Shown here: one piece after another, positions 33,806 through 42,602 of the stretch | How the letters are laid out: the number at the start of each line of letters is the position of its first letter | Numbering within the stretch: position 1 is the stretch's first letter | NCBI GenBank assembly: GCA_963800215.1 | Contig: CAWCZY010000006.1 | Span: 372,001-436,000, forward strand | DNA from: JAJPKK01 sp963800215 | GTDB taxonomy: Bacteria > Pseudomonadota > Alphaproteobacteria > Rhizobiales > Xanthobacteraceae | Reading direction: 5' to 3' | DNA: 64,000 nt | The notes under the pieces: model-generated | Databases searched by the model: none | Seen by the model: the letters and a program-made list of their open reading frames with translations, nothing else | What the model was told of the DNA's origin: nothing | Translations under genes and position numbers: made by a program

Positions 33806-34777
33806 ATGCTTGGGATCGTCCGCGGTCTGGCCATCGGTGCCGCGCTCATGGCCGCCTCGGCAGGCCACGCACAAGAGGCCGGCTATCCCAATCACCCCGT
33901 CCGCATCATCGTGCCGTTCGCCGCGGGGGGACCGCCCGACGTGATCGCGCGCATCGTCGCGCAGAAACTGTCGGAGCGCTGGGGCGAGCAGGTCTATGTG
34001 GAGGACCATCCCGGCGCCGGCGGCAACACCGGGACCGCGACCGCGGCGCGGGCCGCGCCCGACGGCTACACGCTCTACATGATGAGCACCGGCTTCATGG
34101 TGAACCCCAGCCTTTACGCCAAGGTGCCTTATGATCCCATCAAGGACTTCGTGCCGGTGACGCTCGCCGCCACCTCGCCCAATATCCTGTTCGTCAATCC
34201 CATGGTGCCCGCGCACAGCGTCAAGGAATTGATCGCGCTGATCAAGAGCAGCCCCGGCACATACAGCTACGCACAGCCGTCGACGGGCTCGACGCCACAT
34301 CTGTCGGGCGAACTCCTCAAGCTCCAGTACGGGCTCGACCTCGTGACCGTGCCGTTCAACGGCGCCTCGCTGGCGGTGAATTCGACCATCGCGGGGCATA
34401 CGCCGATCGCATTCACGGCGCTGCCGCCGGCCATCGCCAACATCAGGGAGGGAAACCTGCGCGGCCTCGCCGTGACGGCCGCGAAGCGCTCTCCGGCGCT
34501 GCCCGACGTGCCGACCATGGCCGAAGCCGGCATCCCCGACCAGGAGGCGGAAACCATCAACGGCCTGCTGGTGCCGGCCGGGACGCCCGAGGAGATCGTC
34601 GCGCGCATCAACCGTGACACCGTCGAGGCACTTTCGCTGCCGGACGTGAAGGAGCGCCTGTCAGCCCTCGGTTTCGAGCCGGCCGTGACCACCCCGGCCG
34701 AATTCGGCGCCCGCATCAAGAGCGAGATCGCCAAATGGGACAAGGTTGTGCGCGCCGCCAACATCAGGATCGAGTAA
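33806..34777 (+). CDS. Bug-family tripartite tricarboxylate transporter receptor (copy 1)
   Basis: 323 aa after AGGGAGGAAGCG. The signal peptide is LAIGAALMAASAGHAQ. The mature receptor has the family pattern YPNHPVRIIVPFAAGGPPDV, GAGGNTGTATAARAAPDGYT, FVPVTLAATSPNILFVNP, STGSTPHLSGELLK and LPDVPTMAEAGIP. Bug proteins bind carboxylates or amides in the periplasm, mostly through two water-bridged beta loops. No TctA/TctB membrane genes are adjacent, so it is an orphan receptor. It is followed by a second copy with a similar sequence. Confidence 0.93.
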   Translation: MLGIVRGLAIGAALMAASAGHAQEAGYPNHPVRIIVPFAAGGPPDVIARIVAQKLSERWGEQVYVEDHPGAGGNTGTATAARAAPDGYTLYMMSTGFMVNPSLYAKVPYDPIKDFVPVTLAATSPNILFVNPMVPAHSVKELIALIKSSPGTYSYAQPSTGSTPHLSGELLKLQYGLDLVTVPFNGASLAVNSTIAGHTPIAFTALPPAIANIREGNLRGLAVTAAKRSPALPDVPTMAEAGIPDQEAETINGLLVPAGTPEEIVARINRDTVEALSLPDVKERLSALGFEPAVTTPAEFGARIKSEIAKWDKVVRAANIRIE

Positions 34778-34791
34778 ATGAGGTGGCTTCT

Positions 34792-34904
34792 CCCTCCCCT
34801 TGAAAAAGGGGAGGGTCGGGGAGGGGATCGCGGGCCGCAAGCGTGGCGCTTGTGGAATGTCCGAAGTCCCCTCCCCAACCCTCCCCCGCACGCGGGGGAG
34901 GGGG
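34792..34904. repeat. Palindromic repeat, family A, between two Bug genes
   Basis: TCCCTCCCCTTGAAAAAGGG.. on the left and ..CCTCCCCCGCACGCGGGGGA.. on the right, in inverted orientation around about 60 bp. It is the same family as the copy at 32468, but the left hairpin loop differs (TTGAAAAA). Confidence 0.8.
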
Positions 34905-34935
34905 CGGCCACCGGTAAGCTGAGCGGAGAATTGTG

Positions 34936-35934
34936 ATGTTGAATGCGCGACGTGGTTTGACCTTGATGAGGGGCGCATTGCTGGCGATGGCGGTATTGGC
35001 CACGCCGGTGATCTCCCAGGCCCAGACTTCGCCCGGCAGCTATCCGGACCGCCCGGTCAAGATCATCGTGCCGTTCGCGCCGGCCGGCCCGACCGACGTG
35101 GTGGCGCGGCTGATCGCGCAGAAACTGTCGGAGCGGCTGGGCAAGCAATTCTATATCGAGAACGTCACAGGGGCCGGCGGCAACACCGGCATGGGCCAGG
35201 CGGCGCGCGCGGCGCCGGACGGCTATACGATCCTGTTCGTGTCGTCGAGCTTCGTCGTCAATCCGAGCCTCTATCCGAAAATCCCCTACGATCCCTACAA
35301 GGACTTCGCACCGGTGACGGTCGCCGGCGATGCGCCGAACATCCTGCTGGTCAATCCCAAGGTCCCGGCCAAGACCGTCCGCGAGCTGATCGACTACATC
35401 AAGGCCAATCCCGGCAAGGTCTCCTACGGCTCCGCCGGCACCGGCACGACGCCGCATCTATCCGGCGAGCTGTTCCGGCTGACGCTCGGCCTCGACATCG
35501 TCCATGTGCCGTTCAGCGGCGCCGGCCCGGCAATCCAGGCGCTCGCGGGCGATCATACGCCGATGGCGTTCACGTCACTGCCTCCCGCCATTCCACTGAT
35601 CAGCGATGGCCAGATCCGCCCGCTGGCGGTGTCGGCGGCCAAGCGCGTCGCGGCGCTGCCCAATGTGCCGACGCTGGCAGAGGCCGGCCTGCCGGGCCAG
35701 GAGGCCGATACCATGCAGGCGGTGCTGGTGCCCGCGGGAACGCCGCAGCCGGTCATCGACCTGCTCTACCGCGAGATCAAGGCGATCGTCGCGCTGCCCG
35801 ACATCAAGGAGCGCTTCGAGGTGCTCGGCCTCGACCCCATCGCCAACACGCCGGAGGAGTTCGCGGCCCAGATCAAGGTCGAGATCGCGAAATGGGGCAA
35901 GGTCATCCGCGGCGCCAATATCAAGATGGACTGA
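34936..35934 (+). CDS. Bug-family tripartite tricarboxylate transporter receptor (copy 2)
   Basis: 332 aa from ATG 34936. A GTG directly before it is an alternative. The signal peptide includes LLAMAVLATPVISQAQ. The body matches copy 1 closely: YPDRPVKIIVPFAPAGPTDV, GAGGNTGMGQAARAAPDGYT, YGSAGTGTTPHLSGELFRLT and LPNVPTLAEAGLPGQ. The two are neighbouring paralogs separated by a palindromic repeat. The gene after it encodes a D-tartrate dehydratase-like enzyme, so tartrate or a similar hydroxy-acid is a reasonable ligand guess. Confidence 0.93.
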   Translation: MLNARRGLTLMRGALLAMAVLATPVISQAQTSPGSYPDRPVKIIVPFAPAGPTDVVARLIAQKLSERLGKQFYIENVTGAGGNTGMGQAARAAPDGYTILFVSSSFVVNPSLYPKIPYDPYKDFAPVTVAGDAPNILLVNPKVPAKTVRELIDYIKANPGKVSYGSAGTGTTPHLSGELFRLTLGLDIVHVPFSGAGPAIQALAGDHTPMAFTSLPPAIPLISDGQIRPLAVSAAKRVAALPNVPTLAEAGLPGQEADTMQAVLVPAGTPQPVIDLLYREIKAIVALPDIKERFEVLGLDPIANTPEEFAAQIKVEIAKWGKVIRGANIKMD

Positions 35935-35955
35935 CGGTCCCCATTGCACCACCTC

Positions 35956-36040
35956 GCTGTCATCGCCCGGCTCGACCGGGCGATCCAGTAAACGCCGACC
36001 GTGAGTACCGGATTGCCCGGTCAAGCCGGGCAATGACAGC
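35956..36040. repeat. REP-like inverted repeat, family B
   Basis: The left arm GCTGTCATCGCCCGGCTCGA.. (35956-35990) and the right arm ..TCAAGCCGGGCAATGACAGC (36006-36040) pair over about 35 bp with a few mismatches around a 15-bp loop. A fragment of the same family is at 22915. Confidence 0.75.
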
Positions 36041-36056
36041 GATAGGCCAGAGCCGC

Positions 36057-37224
36057 ATGCGCATCGTCGACATCCGCGAAATCGCGGTTCCGCTCAAATC
36101 GGACCTCACCAATTCGAGCTTCGACTTTACGGAGATGACGACGTCGATCGTCGCCGTCATTACCGACGTGGTGCGCGGCGGCAAGCCGGTCGCGGGCTTT
36201 GCGTTCAACTCCACCGGCCGCTATGCCTGCGGCGCGCAGATGCGCGAGCGCTTCATCCCGCGAATCCTCCGGGCCGACCCGGCCCCGCTCCTCGATGAGG
36301 CCGGCCGCAACATCGATCCCGCCCGCGTCGCCGCGGCCATGGTCCGGCGCGAGAAGATCGGCGGCGACGCCGAGCGTTCGATCGGGATCGGCACCATCGA
36401 GGTCGCGGTGTGGGACGCGGCGGCGAAGATCGCCGATGTGCCGCTGCACCGCGATGCTCGCCGACCGCTACAGCGGCGGCCGCCTGCCCGGCAAGGTGTT
36501 TTGTTATGTCGGCGGCGGCTGGTATCGGCCGGGGCAGACCATCGCCGATCTCCAGGACGAGATGCGCCGCCATCTCGATACCGGCTACACCATGGTGAAG
36601 ATGAAGGTCGGCGGCCTCCGGCTCGCCGAGGACTGCAGGCGCATCGAAGCGGTACTCGATGTCCTGGGAGGCCGGGCGAGCCTCGCGGTCGACGCCAACG
36701 GCAAGTTCGAGCGCGTCGAGGCGCTGGCCTATGCGAAGGCGTTGCGGCCGTTCGGGCTGAAATGGTTCGAGGAGCCGTGCCATCCGCTCGACTTCGCGCT
36801 CTATGCCGAGATCGCCGCGACCTATGACGCCCCGCTCGCGACCGGAGAGAACCTTTATTCGACGCAGGACGTGGAGAACCTCGTCCGCTTCGGCGGCCTG
36901 CGCACGGGGCGCGATTTCATCCAGGTCGATCCGCCCCAGGCCTATGGCATCGCGCAATACGCCAAGACCGTCGCGATGCTGGAAGGCAGGGGCTGGAGCC
37001 GCGCCTCGCTGTTTCCCCATGGCGGCAACCAGATGTCGCTCGCCATCGCGGCCGGATTCGGCCTCGGCGGCGCGGAATCCTATCCCGGCGTGTTCGGCTC
37101 GTTCGGCGGCTTTGCCGACGATGCGGCGGTCGAAAACGGCTTCCTGCCCCTGTCCGACCGGCCCGGCATCGGCTTCGAGGGCCAGGCGGCGCTTTATGCG
37201 CTGATGCGCCCGCTGGTGGAATAA
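36057..37224 (+). pseudogene. D(-)-tartrate dehydratase-like enolase-superfamily enzyme, frameshifted
   Basis: Two frames join near 36453. The first piece is MRIVDIREIAVPLKSDLTNS through FNSTGRYACG, GDAERSIGIGTIEVAVWDAA and VPLHR. The second is MLADRYSGGRLPGKVFCYVG through TGYTMVKMKVGG (the catalytic KxK), LAVDANGKFERVEALAYAK, FEEPCHPLDF, ATGENLYSTQD, LFPHGGNQMSLAIAAGFGLG and ESYPGVFG. Order and wording closely follow the D-tartrate dehydratase of Bradyrhizobium as I remember it, including the Lys and His (FPHGG) that handle the alpha-proton. Product: oxaloacetate from D-tartrate. An extra G at about 36453 explains the break, so it may be a reading error. Confidence 0.85.
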
Positions 37225-37250
37225 GCGGTGGCTCCGCGTGTGGAAAGCAG

Positions 37251-37350
37251 CCCCCTCCCTGTCCCTCCCCCGCAAGCGGGGGAGGGGACAGAAAGCGCTG
37301 CGGCGCGGTGCTCCCTCTCCCGCTTGCGGGGGAGGGATGGGGAGTGGGCG
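37251..37350. repeat. Palindromic repeat, family A
   Basis: Two units, CCCTCCCCCGCAAGCGGGGG.. and ..CTCTCCCGCTTGCGGGGGAG, lie between the dehydratase and the carboxylase genes. They have the same sequence family as 32468 and 62680. Confidence 0.8.
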
Positions 37351-37442
37351 CTCCGCGCGGTCGAGGATGATCTGATCGCGCTCGGGCAGCCCGCCATTGC
37401 CTTGGCCGCGGCGCCGGGGCAGCTTCGCGCGAGGAGGAGCCC

Positions 37443-39051
37443 ATGGCGATTCTCGCCTCGCCCGTCGATACCGCGAGCCTCGAATTCCGCACCAATGCAG
37501 CGCAGATGAAGGCGCTCGTCGCCGATCTGCAGGAGCGCCGCGCCGAGGCGGCCATGGGCGGCCCGGCGAGGGCGCGCGAGCGCCATGCCGGGCGCGGCAA
37601 GCTGCTGCCGCGCGAGCGCGTGCTGCGGCTGATCGATCCCGGCACGCCGTTCCTCGAGCTGTCGCCGCTCGCAGCGCTCGGCATGTACGAGGATGCGATC
37701 CACGGCGCCGGCCTCATCACCGGCATCGGCCGCGTCGAGGGCCGCGAATGCATGATCCTCGCCAACGACGCCACCATCAAGGGCGGCACCTATTTTCCGA
37801 TGACGGTGAAGAAGCACCTGCGCGCCCAGGAGATCGCGTTCGAGAACCGGCTGCCGTGCATCTACCTCGTCGATTCCGGCGGCGCCAACCTGCCGCGCCA
37901 GACCGAGGTGTTTCCGGACCGGGACCATTTCGGCCGCATCTTCTACAACCAGGCCAACCTGTCGGCCGCCGGCATTGCCCAGATCGCCGTGGTGATGGGC
38001 TCATGCACGGCGGGCGGCGCCTATGTGCCGGCGATGTCGGACGAGACCATCATCGTGCGCAACCAGGGCACCATCTTTCTCGGCGGCCCGCCGCTGGTTA
38101 AGGCGGCGACCGGGGAGGTGGTGAGCGCGGAAGACCTCGGCGGCGCCGAAGTCCATGCGCGCCGCTCCGGCGTCGCCGACCACTACGCCGCCGACGATGC
38201 CGATGCGCTGGCGATCTGCCGCCGCGCCGTCGTCGCATCTCGATGGCAGGACCAGGGTCGAGATTCCGCTGGCGGCGCCGCGCGATCCCGGTTGCGATCC
38301 CGCCGAACTCGACGGCCTCGTGCCGTCCGATCCGCGCAAGGCCCTCGACATCCGTGCCGTCATCGCGCGGCTGGTCGACGGCTCTGAATTCGACGAGTTC
38401 AAGGCGCTCTACGGCACCACTTTGGTCACCGGTTTCGCCCATATCGGCGGCATTCCCGTCGGCATCATCGCCAATAACGGCATCCTGTTTTCGGAATCCG
38501 CGCTCAAGGGCACGCATTTCATCGAGTTGTGCTGCCAACGCCGGATGCCGCTGCTGTTCCTGCAGAACATCACCGGCTTCATGGTGGGCAGCCGCTACGA
38601 GGCCGGCGGTATCGCCAAGGACGGCGCCAAGATGGTGACGGCTGTCGCCTGCGCGCGGGTGCCCAAGATCACCGTCATCGTCGGCGGCTCCTACGGCGCC
38701 GGCAACTACTCCATGTGCGGCCGCGCCTACGGCCCGCGCTTCCTGTTCATGTGGCCGAACGCGCGCATTTCGGTGATGGGCGGCGACCAGGCGGCGAGCG
38801 TGCTGGCGACGGTGAAACGGGAAAACATCGAGGCCGCCGGCGGCAAATGGTCCGAGGTCGAGGAGGAGGAATTCAAGCAGCCGATCCGCGAGCAATACGA
38901 GGCGGAGGGCAATCCCTATTACGCCACCGCCCGGCTGTGGGACGACGGCATCATCACCCCGGCCGAAACCCGCCGCGTCCTCGCGCTCGCCTTCGCGGTG
39001 ACGCTCAACGCGCCGATCCCGGAAACCAAGTTCGGGGTGTTTCGGATGTAG
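37443..39051 (+). pseudogene. mccB: Methylcrotonyl-CoA carboxylase beta (carboxyltransferase) subunit, frameshifted
   Basis: About 536 aa over two frames. The first piece carries LLPRERVLRLIDPGTPFLEL, DATIKGGTYFPMTVKKHLRA, VDSGGANLPRQTEVFPD, FGRIFYNQANLSAAGIAQIA and GSCTAGGAYVPAMSDE. After a break near 38235 the second carries SHLDGRTRVEIP, GIIANNGILFSESALKGTHF, CQRRMPLLFLQNITGFMVG, GSYGAGNYSMCGRAYGPRF and MGGDQAASVLATVKRE. Length and the Ala-Asn-Leu-Pro and Gly-Tyr-like blocks match MccB rather than propionyl-CoA carboxylase. It carboxylates 3-methylcrotonyl-CoA with a biotin-carrying alpha subunit, which is not in the window. One base restores the frame. Confidence 0.85.
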
Positions 39052-39070
39052 CCGTATCAGGAATCAGTAA

Positions 39071-39159
39071 TCAGGGATCAGTAATCAGCAAAAGACTCCC
39101 TGATCCCTGATCCCTGATCCCTGATCCCTGATCCCTGATCCCTGATTACTGATCCCTGA
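39071..39159. repeat. Seven tandem CCCTGAT units framed by an 18-bp inverted repeat
   Basis: TCAGGGATCAGTAATCAG at 39071-39088 pairs perfectly with CTGATTACTGATCCCTGA at 39142-39159. Between them CCCTGAT is repeated seven times in direct succession (39098-39146). It sits between the carboxylase stop (39051) and the end of the MAPEG gene (39165), which are convergent. Confidence 0.9.
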
Positions 39160-39164
39160 CACAA

Positions 39165-39551
39165 CTACACCAGCTCCCGAAAGATCAGCAGCATTCCGAC
39201 GGCCGAGACCGCCCAGGCGGCGGTGCGCAGATATGGCACGCCGGCGACGTAAAGGATCGCGTAGGCGAGCCTCGCCCAGAAGAACATCAGCGCGCCCAAC
39301 TCGGTCATCGCGTCGTCCCTGCCGGCGATATCCGCGATGACCAGCAGCGGTACGAACAGGACCATGTTTTCGATCATGTTGAGATGGGCGCGCCGGGCGC
39401 GGCCGGGCCAGCCCGTCAGCTCGCGCAAGCCCTCACGATTGCCGAGAGCGGCCGCGAAGCCGCGTTGCAGTGCCGTGCCGGTGGTGGCGACCAGCATCTG
39501 CACGAATGTCAGCGCCAGGGACCACAACAGAATCTTGAATTCGGTGGTCAT
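39165..39551 (-). CDS. MAPEG-domain membrane protein
   Basis: 128 aa from the ATG complementary to 39549-39551. It has four hydrophobic helices. The conserved MAPEG core is visible as RARRAHLNMIENMVLFVPLL (helix 2 with Glu-Asn) and FFWARLAYAILYVAGVPYLR (helix 3), ending with AVSAVGMLLIF. MAPEG members are trimeric membrane proteins, some with glutathione transferase activity. Function here is unassigned. Its 3' end meets the CCCTGAT repeat. Confidence 0.85.
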   Translation of the reverse strand: MTTEFKILLWSLALTFVQMLVATTGTALQRGFAAALGNREGLRELTGWPGRARRAHLNMIENMVLFVPLLVIADIAGRDDAMTELGALMFFWARLAYAILYVAGVPYLRTAAWAVSAVGMLLIFRELV

Positions 39552-39716
39552 CGCAATCCCCTGCGTCGAAGTCCGTGACTGCTCCAGCGATGCCGGTTGG
39601 AGCAATGATTTGATGCGACCGCGGCCGGCATCGAGCAATGCCGGCCGCGTCCAGCAAATCCAGCTTGCAGCGTTAAAGCGTCCGAGGCCCGGCGTCCGCG
39701 TCTCGGGCCGCGCGGG

Positions 39717-40409
39717 TCACTCGATGCTCGTATAGATCCGGTCGTCAAACAGCGCGCCGGTCATGGGTCCGAGCTTTTCGCGGAATTCCTTGGTCGATGC
39801 CGTGACGATATGGTTGTCGACCGCCTCCCGGTTTTTCCAAATCTCGGAGACGGTGAAGTGGTTGCCCCGGTTGTCCTGCTGCCAGACCTCGAAGCGCACG
39901 GAGGAGGGCTCTTTGCGGGTGTCGTCGGCGAACTTCTTGAGCAGGTCGATGGTGACGTCCTTGGAGGGGGGCGCGACATCCACATGGGTGACCACGTAGA
40001 TCGAGCCCTTGCCGCCCTCGGTCGCGCCTGCCGCGACGGAAATCGGCTGGGACGGCCGCTCGTCATAAGGTCCTGAGCGCAACGGCTTGAGCTTGTCGCG
40101 GAACTTGGTCATCGCGGCGCCGCCGCCATGGGCTTCGAGCGCCTTCAAATCGCTCCACGCCTCGAGGATGGCGAATTGATTTGGCCGGTCGACTTGCTGG
40201 AGCACCTCGTAACGCAGGTTGCCCGGTTCCTTGCGGCTCGCCGCGGCGACCTCCTTGATGAGGCTGGCCGCCTCGCCTTTGGCCGACGGCATGACCTCCA
40301 GATAGGTCACCGCATAAGAGGTCTGGCTGGCGGGTGTCTGCGCCCCCGCGGGTGCGGCCAAGGCGGTCATGATGGCCCCTGCGATCAACGTTCCGGAAAC
40401 TGCTTTCAT
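39717..40409 (-). CDS. Exported protein with two antibiotic-biosynthesis-monooxygenase (ABM) domains
   Basis: 230 aa with a signal peptide (SGTLIAGAIMTALAAPAGAQ). Two dimeric alpha-beta barrel repeats follow. The first is YAVTYLEVMPSAKGEAASLI with PGNLRYEVLQQVDRPNQFAI. The second is IYVVTHVDVAPPSKDVTIDL with PSSVRFEVWQQDNRGNHFTV. Each contains the conserved R(Y/F)EV core of the ABM fold. These small domains act as quinone-forming monooxygenases or bind heme-like ligands. An exported tandem form would form a barrel within one chain. The substrate is unknown. Confidence 0.85.
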   Translation of the reverse strand: MKAVSGTLIAGAIMTALAAPAGAQTPASQTSYAVTYLEVMPSAKGEAASLIKEVAAASRKEPGNLRYEVLQQVDRPNQFAILEAWSDLKALEAHGGGAAMTKFRDKLKPLRSGPYDERPSQPISVAAGATEGGKGSIYVVTHVDVAPPSKDVTIDLLKKFADDTRKEPSSVRFEVWQQDNRGNHFTVSEIWKNREAVDNHIVTASTKEFREKLGPMTGALFDDRIYTSIE

Positions 40410-40598
40410 CGCGATCCTCCCAAGTGACGCGCCATGGTGTGCGCCGACTTGTGCCGGCGGCGCGTTTCGTCGCGGGCAAACTATCGCCGCGATCCCGCGC
40501 CCGTCAAATGCGCAAATTGTCTTGGCGCAAGCCGTCTTGTCTCGCCTTGGCGGTCTGGTGTCCCACGGTCACCCCCTGCCGCCCCGCTTCCGCCCTCG

Positions 40599-40790
40599 CT
40601 ATTGGGAAGTCGCCCATTTGATCAGGCGGTCGACCTGTGACTTCGCATAGTCATAGGTGACCTTCTCCAGATCGGCGGCATTGGTCCAATTGACGAGCGG
40701 CTTGGCGGCGCCGGATTCCATGGTGTCGTGAATGAAGGCGCCCCCGACCGTCAACGCCGCACCAATAATCAAGCCGATGATGAATCGCAT
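40599..40790 (-). CDS. Small membrane-anchored protein
   Basis: 63 aa. An N-terminal helix (MRFIIGLIIGAALTVGGAFI) anchors a short polar tail (NAADLEKVTYDYAKSQVDRL). It looks like a conserved single-pass protein of rhizobia with no assigned role. The start is preceded by GGGAGAGCGG on the coding strand. The gene is single. Confidence 0.7.
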   Translation of the reverse strand: MRFIIGLIIGAALTVGGAFIHDTMESGAAKPLVNWTNAADLEKVTYDYAKSQVDRLIKWATSQ

Positions 40791-41093
40791 TTTCCGCTCT
40801 CCCGCTGGTGGCCCGATTATTCATCTTAGCAAGTCTTAGCTGTTCGGGAATATGTCCCGGCTTGCCACGAAGCCCCGGATTGGGCATCCGAGGCCCCGTG
40901 TCATGGTCACGTCGAGGTCGCGCGGCGGGCTCGATAGCACACATTCACCCGTTGCAGAACCGGACCGTAGGGGGTGGCGTGATGCCCGTCGCCATCTCGA
41001 TGCCCCAAGAAAGTCGCAGTGCTCGACGAGGAGCGTGCGACTGCGCGCGCAACTTCACGCATCGTCGGGAAGGGAGCCCGAAGGAGATCCGGG
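40791..41093. other. 303-bp intergenic region, no supported gene
   Basis: It is divergent between the small membrane protein and the ThiS-like gene. It ends with the strong ribosome site AAGGAGAT of the latter. Nothing else was recognised. Confidence 0.35.
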
Positions 41094-41363
41094 ATGACGA
41101 GGGTCATCTTTACCGCGAACATTCAGCGCCATGTGGGCTGCCCCGAAGCCGAGGCATCGGGGCGCACCGTGCGGGAGGTATTGGAGGGCGTGTTCGCCGC
41201 CAATCCGGGCGCACGTAGCTATGTGCTCGACGACCAGGCGGCGCTGCGCAAGCACATGGCAGTCTTCGTCGATGGGCACGGCATCCGCGACCGTGCGTGC
41301 TTGTCCGATGCCGTCACCGAGACGAGCACGGTCTACGTGTTCCAGGCATTGTCCGGAGGCTGA
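41094..41363 (+). CDS. MoaD/ThiS-type ubiquitin-like protein
   Basis: 89 aa from ATG 41094, seven bases after AAGGAGA. Beta-grasp pattern: MTRVIFTANIQRHVGCPEAE, RTVREVLEGVFAANPGARSY, MAVFVDGHGI, ending VYVFQALSGG. The C-terminal Gly-Gly (88-89) is the feature that lets MoaD/ThiS proteins be adenylated and carry sulfur. No E1-like MoeB/ThiF gene or molybdopterin/thiamine gene is nearby. Instead the gene is separated by one base from a beta-propeller gene, and the pair looks like one operon. Confidence 0.85.
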   Translation: MTRVIFTANIQRHVGCPEAEASGRTVREVLEGVFAANPGARSYVLDDQAALRKHMAVFVDGHGIRDRACLSDAVTETSTVYVFQALSGG

Positions 41364-41364
41364 T

Positions 41365-42468
41365 ATGACCGACACTCTCTTGGTATCGACCCGCAAGGGC
41401 CTCTTCACCGTCGCACGCGAGTCCGGGCGCTGGGACGTCGCCAAGGTCGATTTCCTCGGCGACAATGTCACCCTCACGCTGACCGATTCCCGCAGCGGCG
41501 GCCACTGCTTTGCAGCGCTCGATCACGGCCATTTCGGCGTCAAGCTCCATCGCTCGACCGCAACCGGCTGGGAGGAGATCCCGGCGCCCGCCTACCCACC
41601 CAAGCCCGAGGGCCTCGAGGAGGACGACGCATGGGGCCGCCCGCTCGCCTGGAGCACGGCGCGCATCTGGGCGCTTGCTGCCGGCGGCGCGGACGAACCC
41701 GGCGTTATCTGGTGCGGCACGCTGCCGGGCGGCCTGTTCCGCTCGCGAGATCATGGAGGGAGCTGGGAATTCGTGCGCTCGCTGTGGGATAACCCCCTCC
41801 GCAAGAGGTGGGCCGGAGGCGGCGCCGATCTGCCGGGCATTCATTCCATCCTGGTCGATCCTCGGAACTCCAAACGGGTGTCGATCGCGGTCTCGACCGG
41901 CGGAATCTGGCTTACCGAGGACGCCGGCGCGACCTGGACGCTGCGCGGCGAGGGCATGCGCGCCGAGTACATGCCGGTGGAGCTCACCCATGATCCGGTC
42001 TCTCAAGATGTGCACTGCCTTGCGCAATGCCCGGCCGCGCCGCACCGGATGTGGGTACAGCACCACAACGGCATCTTCGTATCCTCCGACGAGGGCAAAA
42101 CGTTCACCGAGATCACCGGGGTCGAGCCGTCGGCCTTCGGATTCCCGGTCGTCGTGCATCCGCGCGAGCCCGACACCGCCTGGTTTGTGCCGGAAATCAA
42201 GGACGAGAAGCGCATCCCCCACGGCGGCAGGCTGGCGGTGACGCGTACCCGCGACGGCGGCAAGACCTTCGATGTCCTCACCCGCGGGCTGCCGCAATCG
42301 CACGCCTATGACGTGGTGTACCGCCACGCGCTGGCGCTCGACGCCGGCGGCGACCGGCTCGCATTTGGTTCGACCACCGGGGGACTCTGGGTGAGCGAGG
42401 ACCAGGGTGACGGCTGGGCCTGCGTGTCGCACACCCTGCCGCCGATCTACGCGGTTCGGTTCGCATGA
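41365..42468 (+). CDS. BNR-repeat beta-propeller protein (sialidase/VPS10-like fold)
   Basis: 367 aa, starting one base after the ThiS-like stop. It carries Asp-box type repeats, GGLFRSRDHGGSWEFV, GGIWLTEDAGATWTLRG, GIFVSSDEGKTFTEITG, TRTRDGGKTFDVLTRG and GGLWVSEDQGDGWACVS (SxDxGxTW), which build a six- or seven-bladed propeller. There is no signal peptide, so it is cytoplasmic. Pipelines call such proteins exo-alpha-sialidase, but the Arg triad of true sialidases is not evident. Coupling with a ubiquitin-like protein suggests a partner or target relationship. Confidence 0.85.
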   Translation: MTDTLLVSTRKGLFTVARESGRWDVAKVDFLGDNVTLTLTDSRSGGHCFAALDHGHFGVKLHRSTATGWEEIPAPAYPPKPEGLEEDDAWGRPLAWSTARIWALAAGGADEPGVIWCGTLPGGLFRSRDHGGSWEFVRSLWDNPLRKRWAGGGADLPGIHSILVDPRNSKRVSIAVSTGGIWLTEDAGATWTLRGEGMRAEYMPVELTHDPVSQDVHCLAQCPAAPHRMWVQHHNGIFVSSDEGKTFTEITGVEPSAFGFPVVVHPREPDTAWFVPEIKDEKRIPHGGRLAVTRTRDGGKTFDVLTRGLPQSHAYDVVYRHALALDAGGDRLAFGSTTGGLWVSEDQGDGWACVSHTLPPIYAVRFA

Positions 42469-42602
42469 GGTGATGGCACACACGCAGGTCATAGGTCGGC
42501 TCCCGCCCGGAATCCCCCATCGAACGCAAGGACGCCCTTCCTTCGGAAACGCCATGCCAATATTATTGGCGGGTATCATTCGCGGCAGGGCGCGCGATCA
42601 GA

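Noticed and set aside
39098..39146. CCCTGAT tandem array as a possible CRISPR
   Set aside because: The 7-base units have no spacers and there are no cas genes.
41365..42468. Assignment as a true sialidase
   Set aside because: Asp-boxes are present but the Arg triad and Tyr/Glu nucleophile pair could not be placed; only the propeller fold is claimed.
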